Below, piece by piece: positions 16,976-27,583 of a stretch of DNA of 64,000 bases (positions within the stretch are counted from its first letter, which is position 1; every line of letters begins with the position of its first letter). The notes under the pieces were generated by a model that ran no database searches, was not told the DNA's origin, and saw only the letters and a list, made by a program, of their open reading frames with translations. Position numbers and translations under genes: made by a program. Source of the DNA: DSYU01 sp963827605 (GTDB lineage Bacteria; Chloroflexota; Anaerolineae; Anaerolineales; Anaerolineaceae); the NCBI GenBank assembly GCA_963827605.1, contig CAWHBK010000004.1, positions 62,001 to 126,000 of the forward strand. The letters run 5' to 3'.

Positions 16976-17596
16976 ATGAAATCCTTTTTTATGAAGCGCC
17001 AAAACACCTTCTACAAGCTGCTGCATGACCAGGCGAAGGCAACACTTGAAGGATTGGAAGCTTTTTTGAGTTATGTCAAGAATCCGACTTCTGAAGCTTC
17101 GGCTGCGGTGAAAATGAAAGAAAAGGAGGCTGATGAGTTTCGCCGCATCCTGATTTGCGAGCTGAACAAATCTTTCGTCACGCCCATTGATCGGGAAGAT
17201 ATATTCTCGCTGTCCCGTTCGATTGATGATGTTCTGGATTATGCCTACAGCACCGTGACAGAAATCGAAATGCTTAAGGTCAAGCCTACCAACCACATGG
17301 AGCGGATCGCCACGCTGCTGCGCGACTCGGCGAATGAAATCCTGATGGCAGTCGACCGGATTCAGGATCATCCCAGTGTGGCGAACGAACATGCCCAGCG
17401 AGCCAAGGCGCTGGAGAATAAAATTGAAGACATCTACCGGGAATCGCTGGCTGAGTTATTCAGCGGCGCGGAAGATGTCAAGCATGTCATCAAAATTCTG
17501 AAATACCGAGAAATTTACCGGCATCTCAGCAACGCGGCGGACCGTGGCGACGAAGCCGCGAATGTTATCGCGGGCATCGTCATGAAAATTGGCTGA
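16976..17596 (+). CDS. DUF47/PhoU-like PiT accessory protein
   Basis: 206 residues from ATG 16976 (SD AAGGAG). All-helical DUF47 protein: KRQNTFYKLLHDQAKATLEG, KEKEADEFRRILICELNKSF, TPIDREDIFSLSRSIDDVLD, RYLSNAADRG-like end HLSNAADRGDEAANVIAGI. DUF47 proteins are PhoU relatives almost always encoded beside PiT phosphate carriers, as here (12-base gap), and are thought to gate them. Its presence inside a phosphatase/importer locus suggests phosphate balance is part of this pathway's job. Confidence 0.9.
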   Translation: MKSFFMKRQNTFYKLLHDQAKATLEGLEAFLSYVKNPTSEASAAVKMKEKEADEFRRILICELNKSFVTPIDREDIFSLSRSIDDVLDYAYSTVTEIEMLKVKPTNHMERIATLLRDSANEILMAVDRIQDHPSVANEHAQRAKALENKIEDIYRESLAELFSGAEDVKHVIKILKYREIYRHLSNAADRGDEAANVIAGIVMKIG

Positions 17597-17607
17597 GGAG
17601 ATTTTTA

Positions 17608-18597
17608 ATGCCCGTAACATTAATCGTATTGATTATTCTCTCCTTGATCTTCGACCTCACCAATGGAATTCGCGATTCGAGCAACATTGTCGCTACCATG
17701 ATTACCTCGCGGGCAATGTCACCCAGGTGGGCGCTGACAATCACTGCTCTCGCGGAATTTTCAGGGCCTTTTATTTTTGGCGTGGCGCTGGCGAAAACAA
17801 TCGGCGATGAGATTGTCCTTCCTGGGGCTATTAATATGTACGTCATTATCGCCGCATTGATCAGCGCGGTTATTTGGAACCTGCTCACCTGGTTCCTCGG
17901 TTTACCCAGCAGCTCGTCACATGCCTTGATTGGAGGAATCCTCGGGTCTGTAATTGCCAGCGTGGGTTTGCAGGAAATCAAACTGGCAGGGATCGAAAAG
18001 GTTCTGATCACGCTGTTTACTTCCCCGCTGATCGGGTTCGCGATTGGGTTTCTCATAACCCATTTAATCTACATATTATGTCAGAATGCAACGCCAAAAA
18101 TTAACACAATCTTTAAGAGGGGCCAAATCTTTACCGCCATTGCTCTGGCATTAAGTCACGGCACCAATGATGCTCAAAAAACGATGGGTATCATTACCAT
18201 GGGTCTGGTAACATCGGGCTATCTTACGGAATTTGTCGTCCCGTTTTGGGTCATTTTCATTTGCGCTGGCACCATAGCGCTGGGTACATCCTTAGGCGGC
18301 TGGCGATTAATCAAAACGCTCGGTTCGAAGTTCTACAAAATGCGCCCGGTCGACAGCTTCAGCATTCAGCTTTCCTCCGCGATGGTGATCCTGGGCGCAT
18401 CCATCCTGGGTGGTCCAGTTTCGACCACGCAGGTGGTCAGCACGGCGATATTGGGCGTAGGTTCCGCCGAACGCATCAATAAAATCCGTTGGGGCGTGGC
18501 AGGTGAGATTGTAATTGCCTGGCTGCTCACCATCCCAGCGACAGCGGCGGTCGGCGCTGGTATTTACTGGGTGATCTCAAAATTCATCTCGGGTTAA
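17608..18597 (+). CDS. PiT-family inorganic phosphate transporter
   Basis: 329 residues, about nine hydrophobic segments. PiT signature repeats are visible: DLTNGIRDSSNIVATMI in the first half and LALSHGTNDAQKTMGII in the second, plus SSSHALIGGI and GGPVSTTQVV. PiT carriers are low-affinity, ion-coupled and reversible. Next to five HAD modules, it may export phosphate released from the imported compound or, equally, take up phosphate; the sequence cannot decide direction. Preceded by its DUF47 partner. Confidence 0.9.
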   Translation: MPVTLIVLIILSLIFDLTNGIRDSSNIVATMITSRAMSPRWALTITALAEFSGPFIFGVALAKTIGDEIVLPGAINMYVIIAALISAVIWNLLTWFLGLPSSSSHALIGGILGSVIASVGLQEIKLAGIEKVLITLFTSPLIGFAIGFLITHLIYILCQNATPKINTIFKRGQIFTAIALALSHGTNDAQKTMGIITMGLVTSGYLTEFVVPFWVIFICAGTIALGTSLGGWRLIKTLGSKFYKMRPVDSFSIQLSSAMVILGASILGGPVSTTQVVSTAILGVGSAERINKIRWGVAGEIVIAWLLTIPATAAVGAGIYWVISKFISG

Positions 18598-18627
18598 CAA
18601 CATCATACACATACAGGAGCTTTCCTC

Positions 18628-19530
18628 ATGATTCATCAACCACTGTTTGATATTGCATTTATTGGTAATTACACCAAGGATACGATCATCACCCCCGCCG
18701 GTACGCGCTATGTTGACGGCGGCGCGGTCAATTACGCTGCCCACGCGGCGGTCAGGCTGGGCAAGAAAACCGCGGTGATCACCCACCTGGCCGAAGAAGA
18801 CCGGCGCATGGTAGATGGATTAACCGCATCTGGGGTGATTTGTTTCCCTGTCTTTACCCCGCACTCCACCAACATCACCCTGGAATATCCAACCACTGAC
18901 CCTGATATCCGCAACCTGTACATCACCCATGTGGCGGACCCCATCCAGGCAGATGAACTGAGCCAGTTAACCGCCAGTTGGGTTGTTGTAGGCTCCACCC
19001 TGCGCGGTGAAGTCGGTCTCGAGGTGGTCAAACAGGCCAAGGCTTCCGGCGCTTCGATCGGGCTGGATGTGCAGGGATTTGTGCGCGTTCTGCGCGGGCA
19101 AGACCTGCGTTATGAACCGTGGGATGAAATCAGCGCAATCCTGGCAGATGTGGATGTCTTGAAAAGCGATGCCGTGGAAGCCGAATACCTGACCGGCAAA
19201 ACGGACATCTTGGAAGCCGCGAAGTTCTACGCTGCACTCGGCCCGAAGGAAATCGTTCTCACCCACCGCGACGGCCTGCTCATCTATGCCAATGAGGTGT
19301 CCCATCAACGCAAGTTCCACCCCGAGAGCCTGTTGGGAAGGTCTGGGCGAGGCGATACCTGCCTGGGGTCGTATATCTCAGCCAGAACGGATCAATCCCC
19401 GGAAGATGCCGCGACTTTCGCGGCGGCGGTCACCAGCCTGAAGATGGAAAGGCCCTGCCCTTACGACCGCACCCCCATGGAGTTAAGCGCTTTTATCAGT
19501 AAGTGGTACAACCATGCCACAGCCGGATAA
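18628..19530 (+). CDS. PfkB/ribokinase-family carbohydrate kinase
   Basis: 300 residues, ATG 18628 after CAGGAG. PfkB fold: VDGGAVNYAAHAAVRLGKKTAVIT near the N-terminus as the substrate lid region and GRSGRGDTCLGSYISAR as the catalytic motif with Asp in GRGDT. PfkB enzymes phosphorylate sugars, inositol and nucleosides; IolC of inositol catabolism and archaeal/Thermotoga myo-inositol 3-kinases belong to the family. Given the nearby iol genes, a cyclitol or deoxy-sugar acid is a fair guess. Its 3' end overlaps the next gene by 17 bases. Confidence 0.82.
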   Translation: MIHQPLFDIAFIGNYTKDTIITPAGTRYVDGGAVNYAAHAAVRLGKKTAVITHLAEEDRRMVDGLTASGVICFPVFTPHSTNITLEYPTTDPDIRNLYITHVADPIQADELSQLTASWVVVGSTLRGEVGLEVVKQAKASGASIGLDVQGFVRVLRGQDLRYEPWDEISAILADVDVLKSDAVEAEYLTGKTDILEAAKFYAALGPKEIVLTHRDGLLIYANEVSHQRKFHPESLLGRSGRGDTCLGSYISARTDQSPEDAATFAAAVTSLKMERPCPYDRTPMELSAFISKWYNHATAG

Positions 19531-20395
19531 CCACTTCATAAAACCGGCGCTTGAAGCATACCCGTCAATCTATGAGAAGGTGATCACCGAATGGCAGCAG
19601 GATGGACCAGATGCTCTCTGGCTGCTCTATTCCGCCAATTACATTTTCCGGGTGGGTGAGGTCAGGTGGGCAGTCGATCCCATCACCTTGCCTGCCCGGC
19701 TGTCGGGTACGCTGCCCCTTCGCCTGCAGCAAGATTTTTCAAAATTGGATTTCTTAATCCTGACCCATAAACACAGCGATCATCTCAACTGGAACTTCCT
19801 CAAAGGTCTGGCAGCCCTACCTTCACAATGGATCGTTCCCGAATTTCTGGTGGAGGACTGCGTTGAGAAAACGAGTGTTTCCCAGAACCAAATCATTCCT
19901 GCGATCATCAATCAATGGATCGAAATGAAAGGGGTCCGCATACTCCCAATGGAAGGGTCTCATTGGGAGTATGCTCAAGCCGCAGATGGACGCAAAACAC
20001 TAGTAAAAGGATTGTCCTCCGTTTGCTACCTTTTCGAATTTCACGGCCGGCGCTGGTTTTTTCCCGGCGATGTTCGATCGTTTGATGTTACGAAAATACC
20101 CCATCTCGGCGCCTTTGATGGAATTGTGGGGCATGTGTGGATGGGCCGCATGAGCAGTCCTTTGGATGAGCCGCCTCTATTCGACCAGTTCTGTGATTAT
20201 TATTCCAGATTCCATACAAACCACCTCATTCTGACACACCTGTACGAAGTTGGCCGCGACTTGAAAGATATGTGGACCGTTGAGCATGCGCGAAGAATCA
20301 TTGCCTCCATTCTCACCCTCGCACCTGCCACTACCGCAGAAGCCCTCTGCACCGGAGAGAGGTTGATATTGGGCGAGGTTGACCCGCATTTATAG
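19514..20395 (+). CDS. Metallo-beta-lactamase-fold hydrolase
   Basis: 293 residues, ATG 19514 inside the end of the kinase gene. Metal motif THKHSDHLNW (HxHxDH), later histidines in EGSHWEYA, FPGDVRSFD and LILTHLYEVG. This layout is close to the UlaG-like lactonase/phosphodiesterase branch, in which UlaG opens L-ascorbate-6-phosphate lactone. A lactone or cyclic phosphodiester step would suit the locus, but the function is inferred. Last gene of the operon; the downstream gene has a different base composition. Confidence 0.75.
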   Translation: MPQPDNHFIKPALEAYPSIYEKVITEWQQDGPDALWLLYSANYIFRVGEVRWAVDPITLPARLSGTLPLRLQQDFSKLDFLILTHKHSDHLNWNFLKGLAALPSQWIVPEFLVEDCVEKTSVSQNQIIPAIINQWIEMKGVRILPMEGSHWEYAQAADGRKTLVKGLSSVCYLFEFHGRRWFFPGDVRSFDVTKIPHLGAFDGIVGHVWMGRMSSPLDEPPLFDQFCDYYSRFHTNHLILTHLYEVGRDLKDMWTVEHARRIIASILTLAPATTAEALCTGERLILGEVDPHL

Positions 20396-20500
20396 TTTTT
20401 CTCAAGTTAGCCTGTGCGGACATCTTGCTCCAACGAATTTTCGGACAGGTTCATAGGTTATAATGTCTGGAACCCATTTTGGGTTTCCAGGATTCTTCAC

Positions 20501-21181
20501 ATGCTTTCTATCCTTTTCGTCGAAGACGATGACACCATCTCTATGGGGGTGGAATACTCGCTCAAGCAGGACGGTTTCCAGGTCAGTCTGGCCTACCGCC
20601 TGGAGGAGGCGCGCGACCTGCTCAAGCGCCAGCCCTTCGACCTGGTGCTCTTGGACCTGGGATTGCCGGATGGCAGCGGCTACGCGCTGTGCAAGGAGAT
20701 CCGCGCCGCCGGGGATACGCCCATCATCATCCTCTCTGCCCGCGACGAAGAGGCCAGCATCGTCCTCGGCCTCGACCTGGGCGCGGACGACTACCTCACC
20801 AAGCCCTTCCGCCTGCGCGAGCTGATCTCGCGCATGAAAGCCGTCTTGCGCCGCCGGGGGCCGGTCGAGGCCGGCGACCGCACCCTCGCCTGTGGAGACG
20901 TGACGGTCTTCGCCCAGCAGGCCAAGGTCTACAAAAACGGCCGCGAAGTGCTCTTAACCGCGCTGGAATACCGGTTGTTGCTCACGTTGATCCTCAACCA
21001 GGGACGGGTGCTCACCCGCAGCCAGATCTTGGGCAGCATCTGGGATGTGGACGAGGATTTCGTCAACGACAACACGCTAACGGTCTACATCAAGCGCCTG
21101 CGCGAGAAGCTCGAGGACGACCCGCAGAACCCGGCGCTGATCAAGACCGTTCGCGGCCTTGGGTATCAGGCAGGCGAATGA
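20501..21181 (+). CDS. OmpR/PhoB-type response regulator
   Basis: 226 residues, ATG 20501. Receiver domain 1-115 with acidic pocket ED-D, phospho-acceptor Asp in LVLLDLGLPDG, SAR and KPF; winged-helix effector domain about 130-224 (LTALEYRLLLTLILNQGRVLTR, NTLTVYIKRLREKLEDD, VRGLGYQ). Overlaps closely with the kinase gene that follows. Likely target is the ABC exporter at 22817, whose upstream region carries GTCAC repeats at 11-12 base steps. Clearly richer in G+C than the genes to its left. Confidence 0.9.
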   Translation: MLSILFVEDDDTISMGVEYSLKQDGFQVSLAYRLEEARDLLKRQPFDLVLLDLGLPDGSGYALCKEIRAAGDTPIIILSARDEEASIVLGLDLGADDYLTKPFRLRELISRMKAVLRRRGPVEAGDRTLACGDVTVFAQQAKVYKNGREVLLTALEYRLLLTLILNQGRVLTRSQILGSIWDVDEDFVNDNTLTVYIKRLREKLEDDPQNPALIKTVRGLGYQAGE

Positions 21182-21182
21182 C

Positions 21183-22464
21183 ATGAAACAGCTCTTTCAC
21201 TTGGAAGACCGGAAATTGTTCATCTCCATGATCGCCCTGTCGCTGGTAACCGTCCTTGCGGCAGTCACGCTCAGCCTGGCGATGGCGGCTTACGTCAACC
21301 AGGCGGTTAAAGATACCTATGCGGGCATCGTCGGCACGGTGGCGCAGCGCTATCCCCAGGCCGAGGCGCAGGTCGTGCAGGATCTGCGTTCACCGGGGGC
21401 CGACTCCGTCAACCTGGGAACCGCAGGTGCTGGAGAAATATGGCCTGGGCGACCAGAGCGGTGCGGATACCGCCGGTACCGCTGGTACCGCCGTTGCCGC
21501 CGGCCTGCTGGCGCGCCTGCTGCCGGTCGGACTGGCGCTGGTCGGGCTGGTCTGCGCCGGGTTCGTTCTTTTGCTGGTGCGCTACCAGCGGGCGGTATCT
21601 GCCCAGGTGGCGGGGCTTTCGGCGTACCTGCGCCGCATCGACGCCGGCGATTATTCCCTCGACGTGCGCGACAACGGCGAGGGCAGCTTCAGCCTGTTGA
21701 AGAACGATTTGTACAAGGTCACCGTCCGGCTGCGCGAACAAGCTGAGCTGCTGCAAAAGGATAAAACCGCCTTATCCAACCTGATCGCCGACATCTCCCA
21801 CCAGATCAAAACCCCGCTCACTTCGTTGGGCGTTTTGGCCGACCTGCTGGCCGAGGACCCCCCGGAGGCGGACCGGCGCGCGTTTGTCGAGCGGCTGCGC
21901 GCGCAGCTCGGGCGCATCCAGTGGCTGGTGGCCGCGCTGCTCAAGCTGGCCCGGCTGGATGCCGGCACCGCTGCTTTTAAAAGCGAGCCGGTGGACGTGC
22001 GCCGGCTGATCGAACGGGCGCTGGAACCGCTGCAGATCCCGCTCGAGATCAAGAAGCAGCGCCTCGAAGTCCACGGGGATGATGGCGCGAGCTTTACCGG
22101 CGACCTCAACTGGAGCGCAGAAGCCTTGACCAACGTGGTCAAGAACTGCGTCGAGCATACCCCTGAGGGCGGGAAGATCGAGATCCGCTACGGTGCGAAT
22201 GCCCTGTACGCTGAGATCACCGTCAGCGACGATGGCGAGGGGATCGCGAGCCGGGATGTACCGAACATCTTCAACCGCTTCTATCGTGGTGAGAACGCGC
22301 GTAATAACGCGGGCGAGAACAGCGGCGCCGGTGACACCGGCGTCGGCATCGGGTTGGCCCTGGCCAAAGCCATCCTTACCGCCCAGGGCGGCGATATCTC
22401 CGTCCGCAGCCAGCCCGGCGCCGGCACGAGCTTTGATATTCGGGTTTTCCGCGGGGTGGTGTAG
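21183..22464 (+). CDS. Sensor histidine kinase (frame-broken)
   Basis: Partner kinase of the regulator upstream. N-terminal membrane segment (FISMIALSLVTVLAAVTLSLAM), a short extracytoplasmic loop, second membrane segment (LLPVGLALVGLVCAGFVLLLV), HAMP-like stretch, H-box ISHQIKTPLTSL, N-box ALTNVVKNCVEHT and G-boxes DDGEGI and GVGIGLALAK. The frame changes at about 21414-21424 (VNLG|EPQVLEKYGL); both sides read on smoothly as one protein of about 425 residues. The short sensor loop is like those of Bce/VanS-type kinases that sense antimicrobial peptides through an ABC transporter. Confidence 0.82.
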
Positions 22465-22699
22465 GTACGTTCTGCCCGATATCTTCTTAGATTGAATCAT
22501 TTCGGATTTATGGCGATCTCCTCTTCCCGGGCTAACCCGTCTGGAATCTTTTCCCTTTGGAATCGAGATTCCCAGGTTAGCCTGGACGGTTCGCGCTACA
22601 CAACGAGTTGCGCCGATCCTACGGCTACGTGGAAGATTTTATTTGAACGCGTTTTTCTCTACCAACGGTCTCGAAGAACGACCCGATTGTGAATAAATT

Positions 22700-22727
22700 G
22701 TCACAATTGCAGTCACCGCAGGGTCAC
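22700..22727 (+). promoter_or_regulatory. Three GTCAC direct repeats, likely OmpR-type binding sites
   Basis: GTCAC at 22700-22704, 22712-22716 and 22723-22727, spaced 12 and 11 bases. Direct half-sites on one helical face are the usual target of OmpR-family regulators such as the one encoded at 20501. Confidence 0.45.
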
Positions 22728-22756
22728 TTACCGTCCGTATGCTGAGAATAACGGTC

Positions 22757-22790
22757 GGAACTACTGTTCCGCCGGAACTACTGTTCCGCC
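22757..22790. repeat. Tandem 17-base repeat containing palindrome GGAAC-TACT-GTTCC
   Basis: Two exact copies of a 17-base unit (22757-22773 and 22774-22790), each holding the perfect palindrome GGAACTACTGTTCC. They lie 27-60 bases before the ATPase start. Could be a dimer operator used twice, or a small tandem duplication in the mRNA leader that forms two short hairpins. Confidence 0.55.
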
Positions 22791-22816
22791 GGACACTCAT
22801 TCTTTGGAGGCACAAC

Positions 22817-23497
<681 letters not shown>

Positions 23498-23501
<4 letters not shown>

Positions 23502-26213
23502 ACATCCTGACGACGTATACCCTGAAGTACCTGCGGCTGAACAGGAAGCGGACGGCGGTGACCATCCTGGGGGTGATCCTGTCCTCCGCCCTGATCTGCG
23601 GGGTGTTCCTGCTGGGGGTCAGCTTCCAGAAGGTGATGATCGACCACGAGATCTTCATGTCGGGGAATTGGCACGCCCAGTTCCTCGCCGTGCCCTACGC
23701 AAAGGCGAAATATATCACCGACAACAGCGCCGTCCAGACGGCGATGCTCAGCGCAGCCGCTCGGGAACGCCACCTACGGCAGCCACAACACCGTTCGGCC
23801 CTACCTGTATGTCACCGCCTATGACGCGCTTTCCTTCCAAAACCACTCCATCCAGCTGATCTCCGGACGCCTTCCCCAAAACGGGGATGAGCTGCTTGTT
23901 TCGCCGGTGATGATTCGGGACTCTGGCCTGGGCTTGAAACCCGGCTCCACATTGCAGCTGACTTTTGGCCAGCGGAATATCCCCAACTACGATGAGACGC
24001 GTCAAGGCCTGGGGCGGAGAAGAATATGTCGCTCTGCAAGATGGGGAAACCTTTCCCCCATCCGTTTCCAAAACCTACACGGTGGTCGGCGTGATGACGC
24101 CGCTGTCCGATGAGACCAGCATGCCCGCAGCCTTCCCGGCCTTGACGTACCTCGACCCGGCGCAGTTGGCAGCCGCAACGCGGATGCGCGACGAGTGGCG
24201 CGACAGGAATTGCGGAGCGATCCGAAAGTGGACATCGCGATCCTGGCCCGCGATCCGCGCAGCATTAACACCCGCGCGCCGGAGATGGCGAAGAGCGCCG
24301 GGTTGGAGGTGACCCCCGGCCCGGACGGCAAGCTGAAAAGCATTACCTACAACGAGGACCTGCTGACCTGGATGGGCGCCAGCGGCCGTTCCAACTACGT
24401 GCGCTTCTTCCTGGTGATCATCGCCATCCTCATCGCTCTGATCGTGGGCGGCTCGGCCTTGGTGATCTACAACGCTTTCGCCATCTCGATCGGCGAGCGC
24501 AAAAAGCAGTTCGGCATGTTTGCCAGCGTGGGCGCCACCGCCGCGCAGATCCGCCGCATCGTGCTGACCGAAGCCGGGGTCATCGCGGCGATCGGCATCC
24601 CGCTGGGCATCCTGGGCGCCATCGCCGGGGTCGGGATCCTGCTGAAGCTCACCCAGGGGATCGTCTCCCAGTTGATCCTGGACGCGGAGCAGGGGCTGCC
24701 GCTGGTGGTCTCGCCGCTGGTCATCGGACTGACCGTGCTGTTCTCCGCGGCGACCATCCTGCTCTCGGCCTGGATCCCCGCCCGGCGCGCCGCCCGGGTT
24801 TCGCCCATCGATGCCATCCGCCAGAGCGGCGAGATCCAGGAGGGCAAGCCGCTCAACCTGCGCACCAGCCCGCTGATCCGGCGTGTGTTCGGGTTCGAGG
24901 GCGAGCTGGCGCTCAAATCCCTCCAGCGCGACCGCAAGAGATACCTCACCACGTTACTCTCGCTCATGATCAGCATCATCTTGTTCGTGGCCTTCAACGC
25001 CCTGATGCTGTATACCAACACCACCCACCGCATGGCTGTCAAAGCGATGAACTTCGACCTGAGATCGACCTGGACTACCGCCAAAGCCACGCCAACCAGT
25101 TTGCCGACCTGGTCAGCCAGCTGCCCGAAGTGCAGCGGGTTGCCTACGACGCTGCGCCCACGAGGCAGTACGTCCCCCCGCGCGCGGTGATCACCGACCC
25201 GGCTTACCAGGCCCTGCAGGAGCTGAACAGCCTTAAACTTGAAAATCTACCCCGCGCTGTAGAAGGCGGTACATACGCGTTTGTGCTCAAGGTGTGTGCC
25301 GTGGGGCCGTCCGAGTTTGCCCACTACGCCGCGCAGCTCGGTCTGGACGTGCAGCAGTATTCCGATCCATCCGCGCCGCTGGGGATCCTGCTCAACCACA
25401 CCAACCTGCGCCAGGGCGGCAAGCTGTACGATTTCGACCTGTTCAACCTGAAGCCGGGCGATACGATGACTGTCTCCAAGATGCCTGAATGGTCCTCTCC
25501 CCAAACCGGGGACGCAGCACCGGCCAGCCTGACGTGGACGGTGGGCGCGGTCACCCAGGAGACCCCCCTGGGCTTTATGGGGGTGACGCTGGTTCCGGAA
25601 ATGATCGTCTCGGACGCCGTCTTCGACGGTTTGAGCGACCGGATGCTGCAGCTGGGCCCGATCACTCCCGGGAACATGACCGTCAAGAGCGATGACCCGG
25701 ACGCGGCGTTGGTAGCCATCGAACGGCTCTACCAGGCTACGGTTGGGGGCAATTTCTCGTACTATTCGATGACGGAGTTCAATAAGAGCAGCAACCTGCA
25801 GACGCTGATGACCAACCTGTTCTTCTACGGGTTCCTGACGCTGATCACGCTGATCGGGGTGACCAACATCGTCAACACCCTGGATACCAACATCAAGCTG
25901 CGCCGGCGCGAGATCGCCATGCTCAAGTCGGTCGGGCTGACGCCGGGTGGCTTCCTGCGCATGCTGCGCTACGAGAGCCTGTTCTACGGGCTGACCGCCC
26001 TGCTGTACGGGCTGCCGCTCGGGATCGCCCTGAGCGTGTTCATCTACTCCCAGTTCGACGGGGTGAGTACCTTTGCCTTCACCCTGCCCTGGGGGGCGAT
26101 TGCGGCCTGCGTCGCTCGGCATCCTGGCGATCGTCTTCGCCACCATGATGGTCTCGGGCGCGATGATCCGCAACGACAACATCGTGGATACGATCAAAGA
26201 AGAAAATTTGTAG
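23498..26213 (+). CDS. FtsX-type ABC permease, two MacB-like modules (frame-broken)
   Basis: About 900 residues, starting MNILTTYTLKYLRLNRKRTAV. Two FtsX modules of four membrane segments each: the first has a large outer domain (about 23650-24370) and FFLVIIAILIALIVGGSALVIYNAFAISIGERKKQFGMFASVGAT-type core; the second ends with NIVNTLDTNIKLRRREIAMLKSVGLTP and VSGAMIRNDNIVDTIKEENL. The frame changes near 23755, 24000, 24220, 25060 and 26110, always between well-conserved stretches, so sequence error is more likely than loss. With the upstream kinase pair it forms a probable antimicrobial-peptide sensing and detoxification module. BceB-type permeases have ten helices; this one has eight, closer to the YknZ/MacB-duplicated class. 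Confidence 0.78.
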
Positions 26214-26240
26214 GCTCAGCATCCGTTTCAAGGAGTCAGA

Positions 26241-27399
26241 ATGTCAAAGAAACTTTCGGACTGGCTTTGCAGTCTGCGTCTTGTTCTGTCCGTACTATTA
26301 ACGACCACGATGCTTCTCGCCGCCTGCGCGCCTGCTGCTGCGCCAACATCAGCGTCCGGAGCAACGACCGCTGCACCGGCTCAACCAACGACCGCTCCGG
26401 CTGCCACGGCTGTTACAGCAGCCAATGCCGCTCTGCCCAATGGCTCGTCGATTAAAGTCGGTTTGGTGACCGATACCGGCGGCGTGAATGATCAAGCGTT
26501 CAACCAGTTGGCCTGGGAAGGTGTACAGAAAGCCTCCACGGATATGGGTTTCCAGGCGAAATTCATCGAATCCAAGCAGCCCACCGACTATGAGAAGAAC
26601 ATCGATGCGTTGGCGACCGAAGGCTACAACGTCATCATCACCGTCGGTTCCCCGATGGGCGATGCCACGGCTTTGAAAGCCAAACAATATCCCGACATCA
26701 AATTTGCCATCATCGACAACGCCTACGCCAATAGCGGTCTGACCAACGTCACCAGCCTGATGTTTGCGGAAGACCAGGTTGGTTTCCTGGCGGGCGTCCT
26801 GGCGGGCGGCATGTCCAGGTCGGGCTTCGTTTGCTCCGTCTCCAGTATGCGGACCCCTGCAAGTGACCGCTACATGATCAGCTTCTTTGAGGGAGCCGCC
26901 TGGCAAGCCGGCCCTGAGATGAAGTTTATGAATAATTACATTAATATTCAGACTACGGATGAAAACGTTCCTTCCTTCCACCGACTCCACCCAGGGGAAG
27001 GAAACCGCTCTGAGACTGATCGGCAAGGGCTGCGATGTTGTCTTCGGCGTTGGCGGGGACGCCGTTAACGGTGCTCTGCTGGCTGCCAGGGAAAACAACC
27101 TGCCGGCCATCGGCGCCGATGTCGACCAGTACAACACCGATCCCGAGGTCCAGTCGGCGCTGATCTCCAGCGCGATGAAGAACGTGGACGTCGCCGTCTA
27201 CAACTACCTGAAGACGGTTGCCGATGGTTCTGTCAAAGCCGGCATCAGCACCGCCACCCTGCAAAACGGCGGCGTCGGCCTGGCCCCCTTCCATGATTGG
27301 GACAGCAAGATCCCAGCCGATCTGAAAGCCCAGATCCAGAAGGCAAGCGACGGGATCAAGGATGGTTCCATTAAGATTGATCTACCCTCAGTGAAGTAA
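26241..27399 (+). CDS. BMP-family (PnrA-like) solute-binding lipoprotein (frame-broken)
   Basis: About 386 residues, ATG 26241 after AAGGAG. Lipobox LLAACAP, Ala/Pro/Thr linker, then the basic membrane protein fold: KVGLVTDTGGVNDQAFNQLAWEG-type start, NVIITVGSPMGDAT, MFAEDQVGFLAGVLAGGMS, and FGVGGDAVNGALLAA. The frame breaks at about 26978 because TTCCACC has one C too many; removing it restores VPSFTDSTQGKETALR. BMP proteins bind purine nucleosides and relatives for ABC uptake. No permease or ATPase for it lies alongside; the BMP importer at 44462-49379 is a separate set. Confidence 0.85.
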
Positions 27400-27583
27400 A
27401 ATATCTACATCAATTGCAGGCGCACCACTTTTTAATTGGGTATATCCAATAGGATCCTTGCGTACAAACAAAACCGGTAATTTTGATCCTATTTTAGGTC
27501 ATTTAAAACCGTTGTAGTATACTCTGTTGAGTAGAAGTTTTATCCATTTTCTTCGATCCATGCCTTTTGGAAAAGAGGAAGGT

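Larger units (their letters stand above)
22465..22816 (+). other. Intergenic region with hairpin and regulator sites
   Basis: 352 bases without a gene. It holds an imperfect hairpin after the kinase gene (arms GGCTAACC at 22530-22537 and GGTTAGCC at 22575-22582, with further pairing inside), three GTCAC repeats, two tandem palindromes and the SD for the ATPase. No convincing -35/-10 pair could be fixed. Confidence 0.5.

Noticed and set aside
22757..22790. Tandem repeat as a CRISPR remnant
   Set aside because: Units of 17 bases without spacers, only two copies and no cas genes.
26241..27399. This BMP lipoprotein as part of the exporter upstream
   Set aside because: BMP proteins serve importers; the upstream ABC module is an FtsX-type exporter, so adjacency does not imply shared function.
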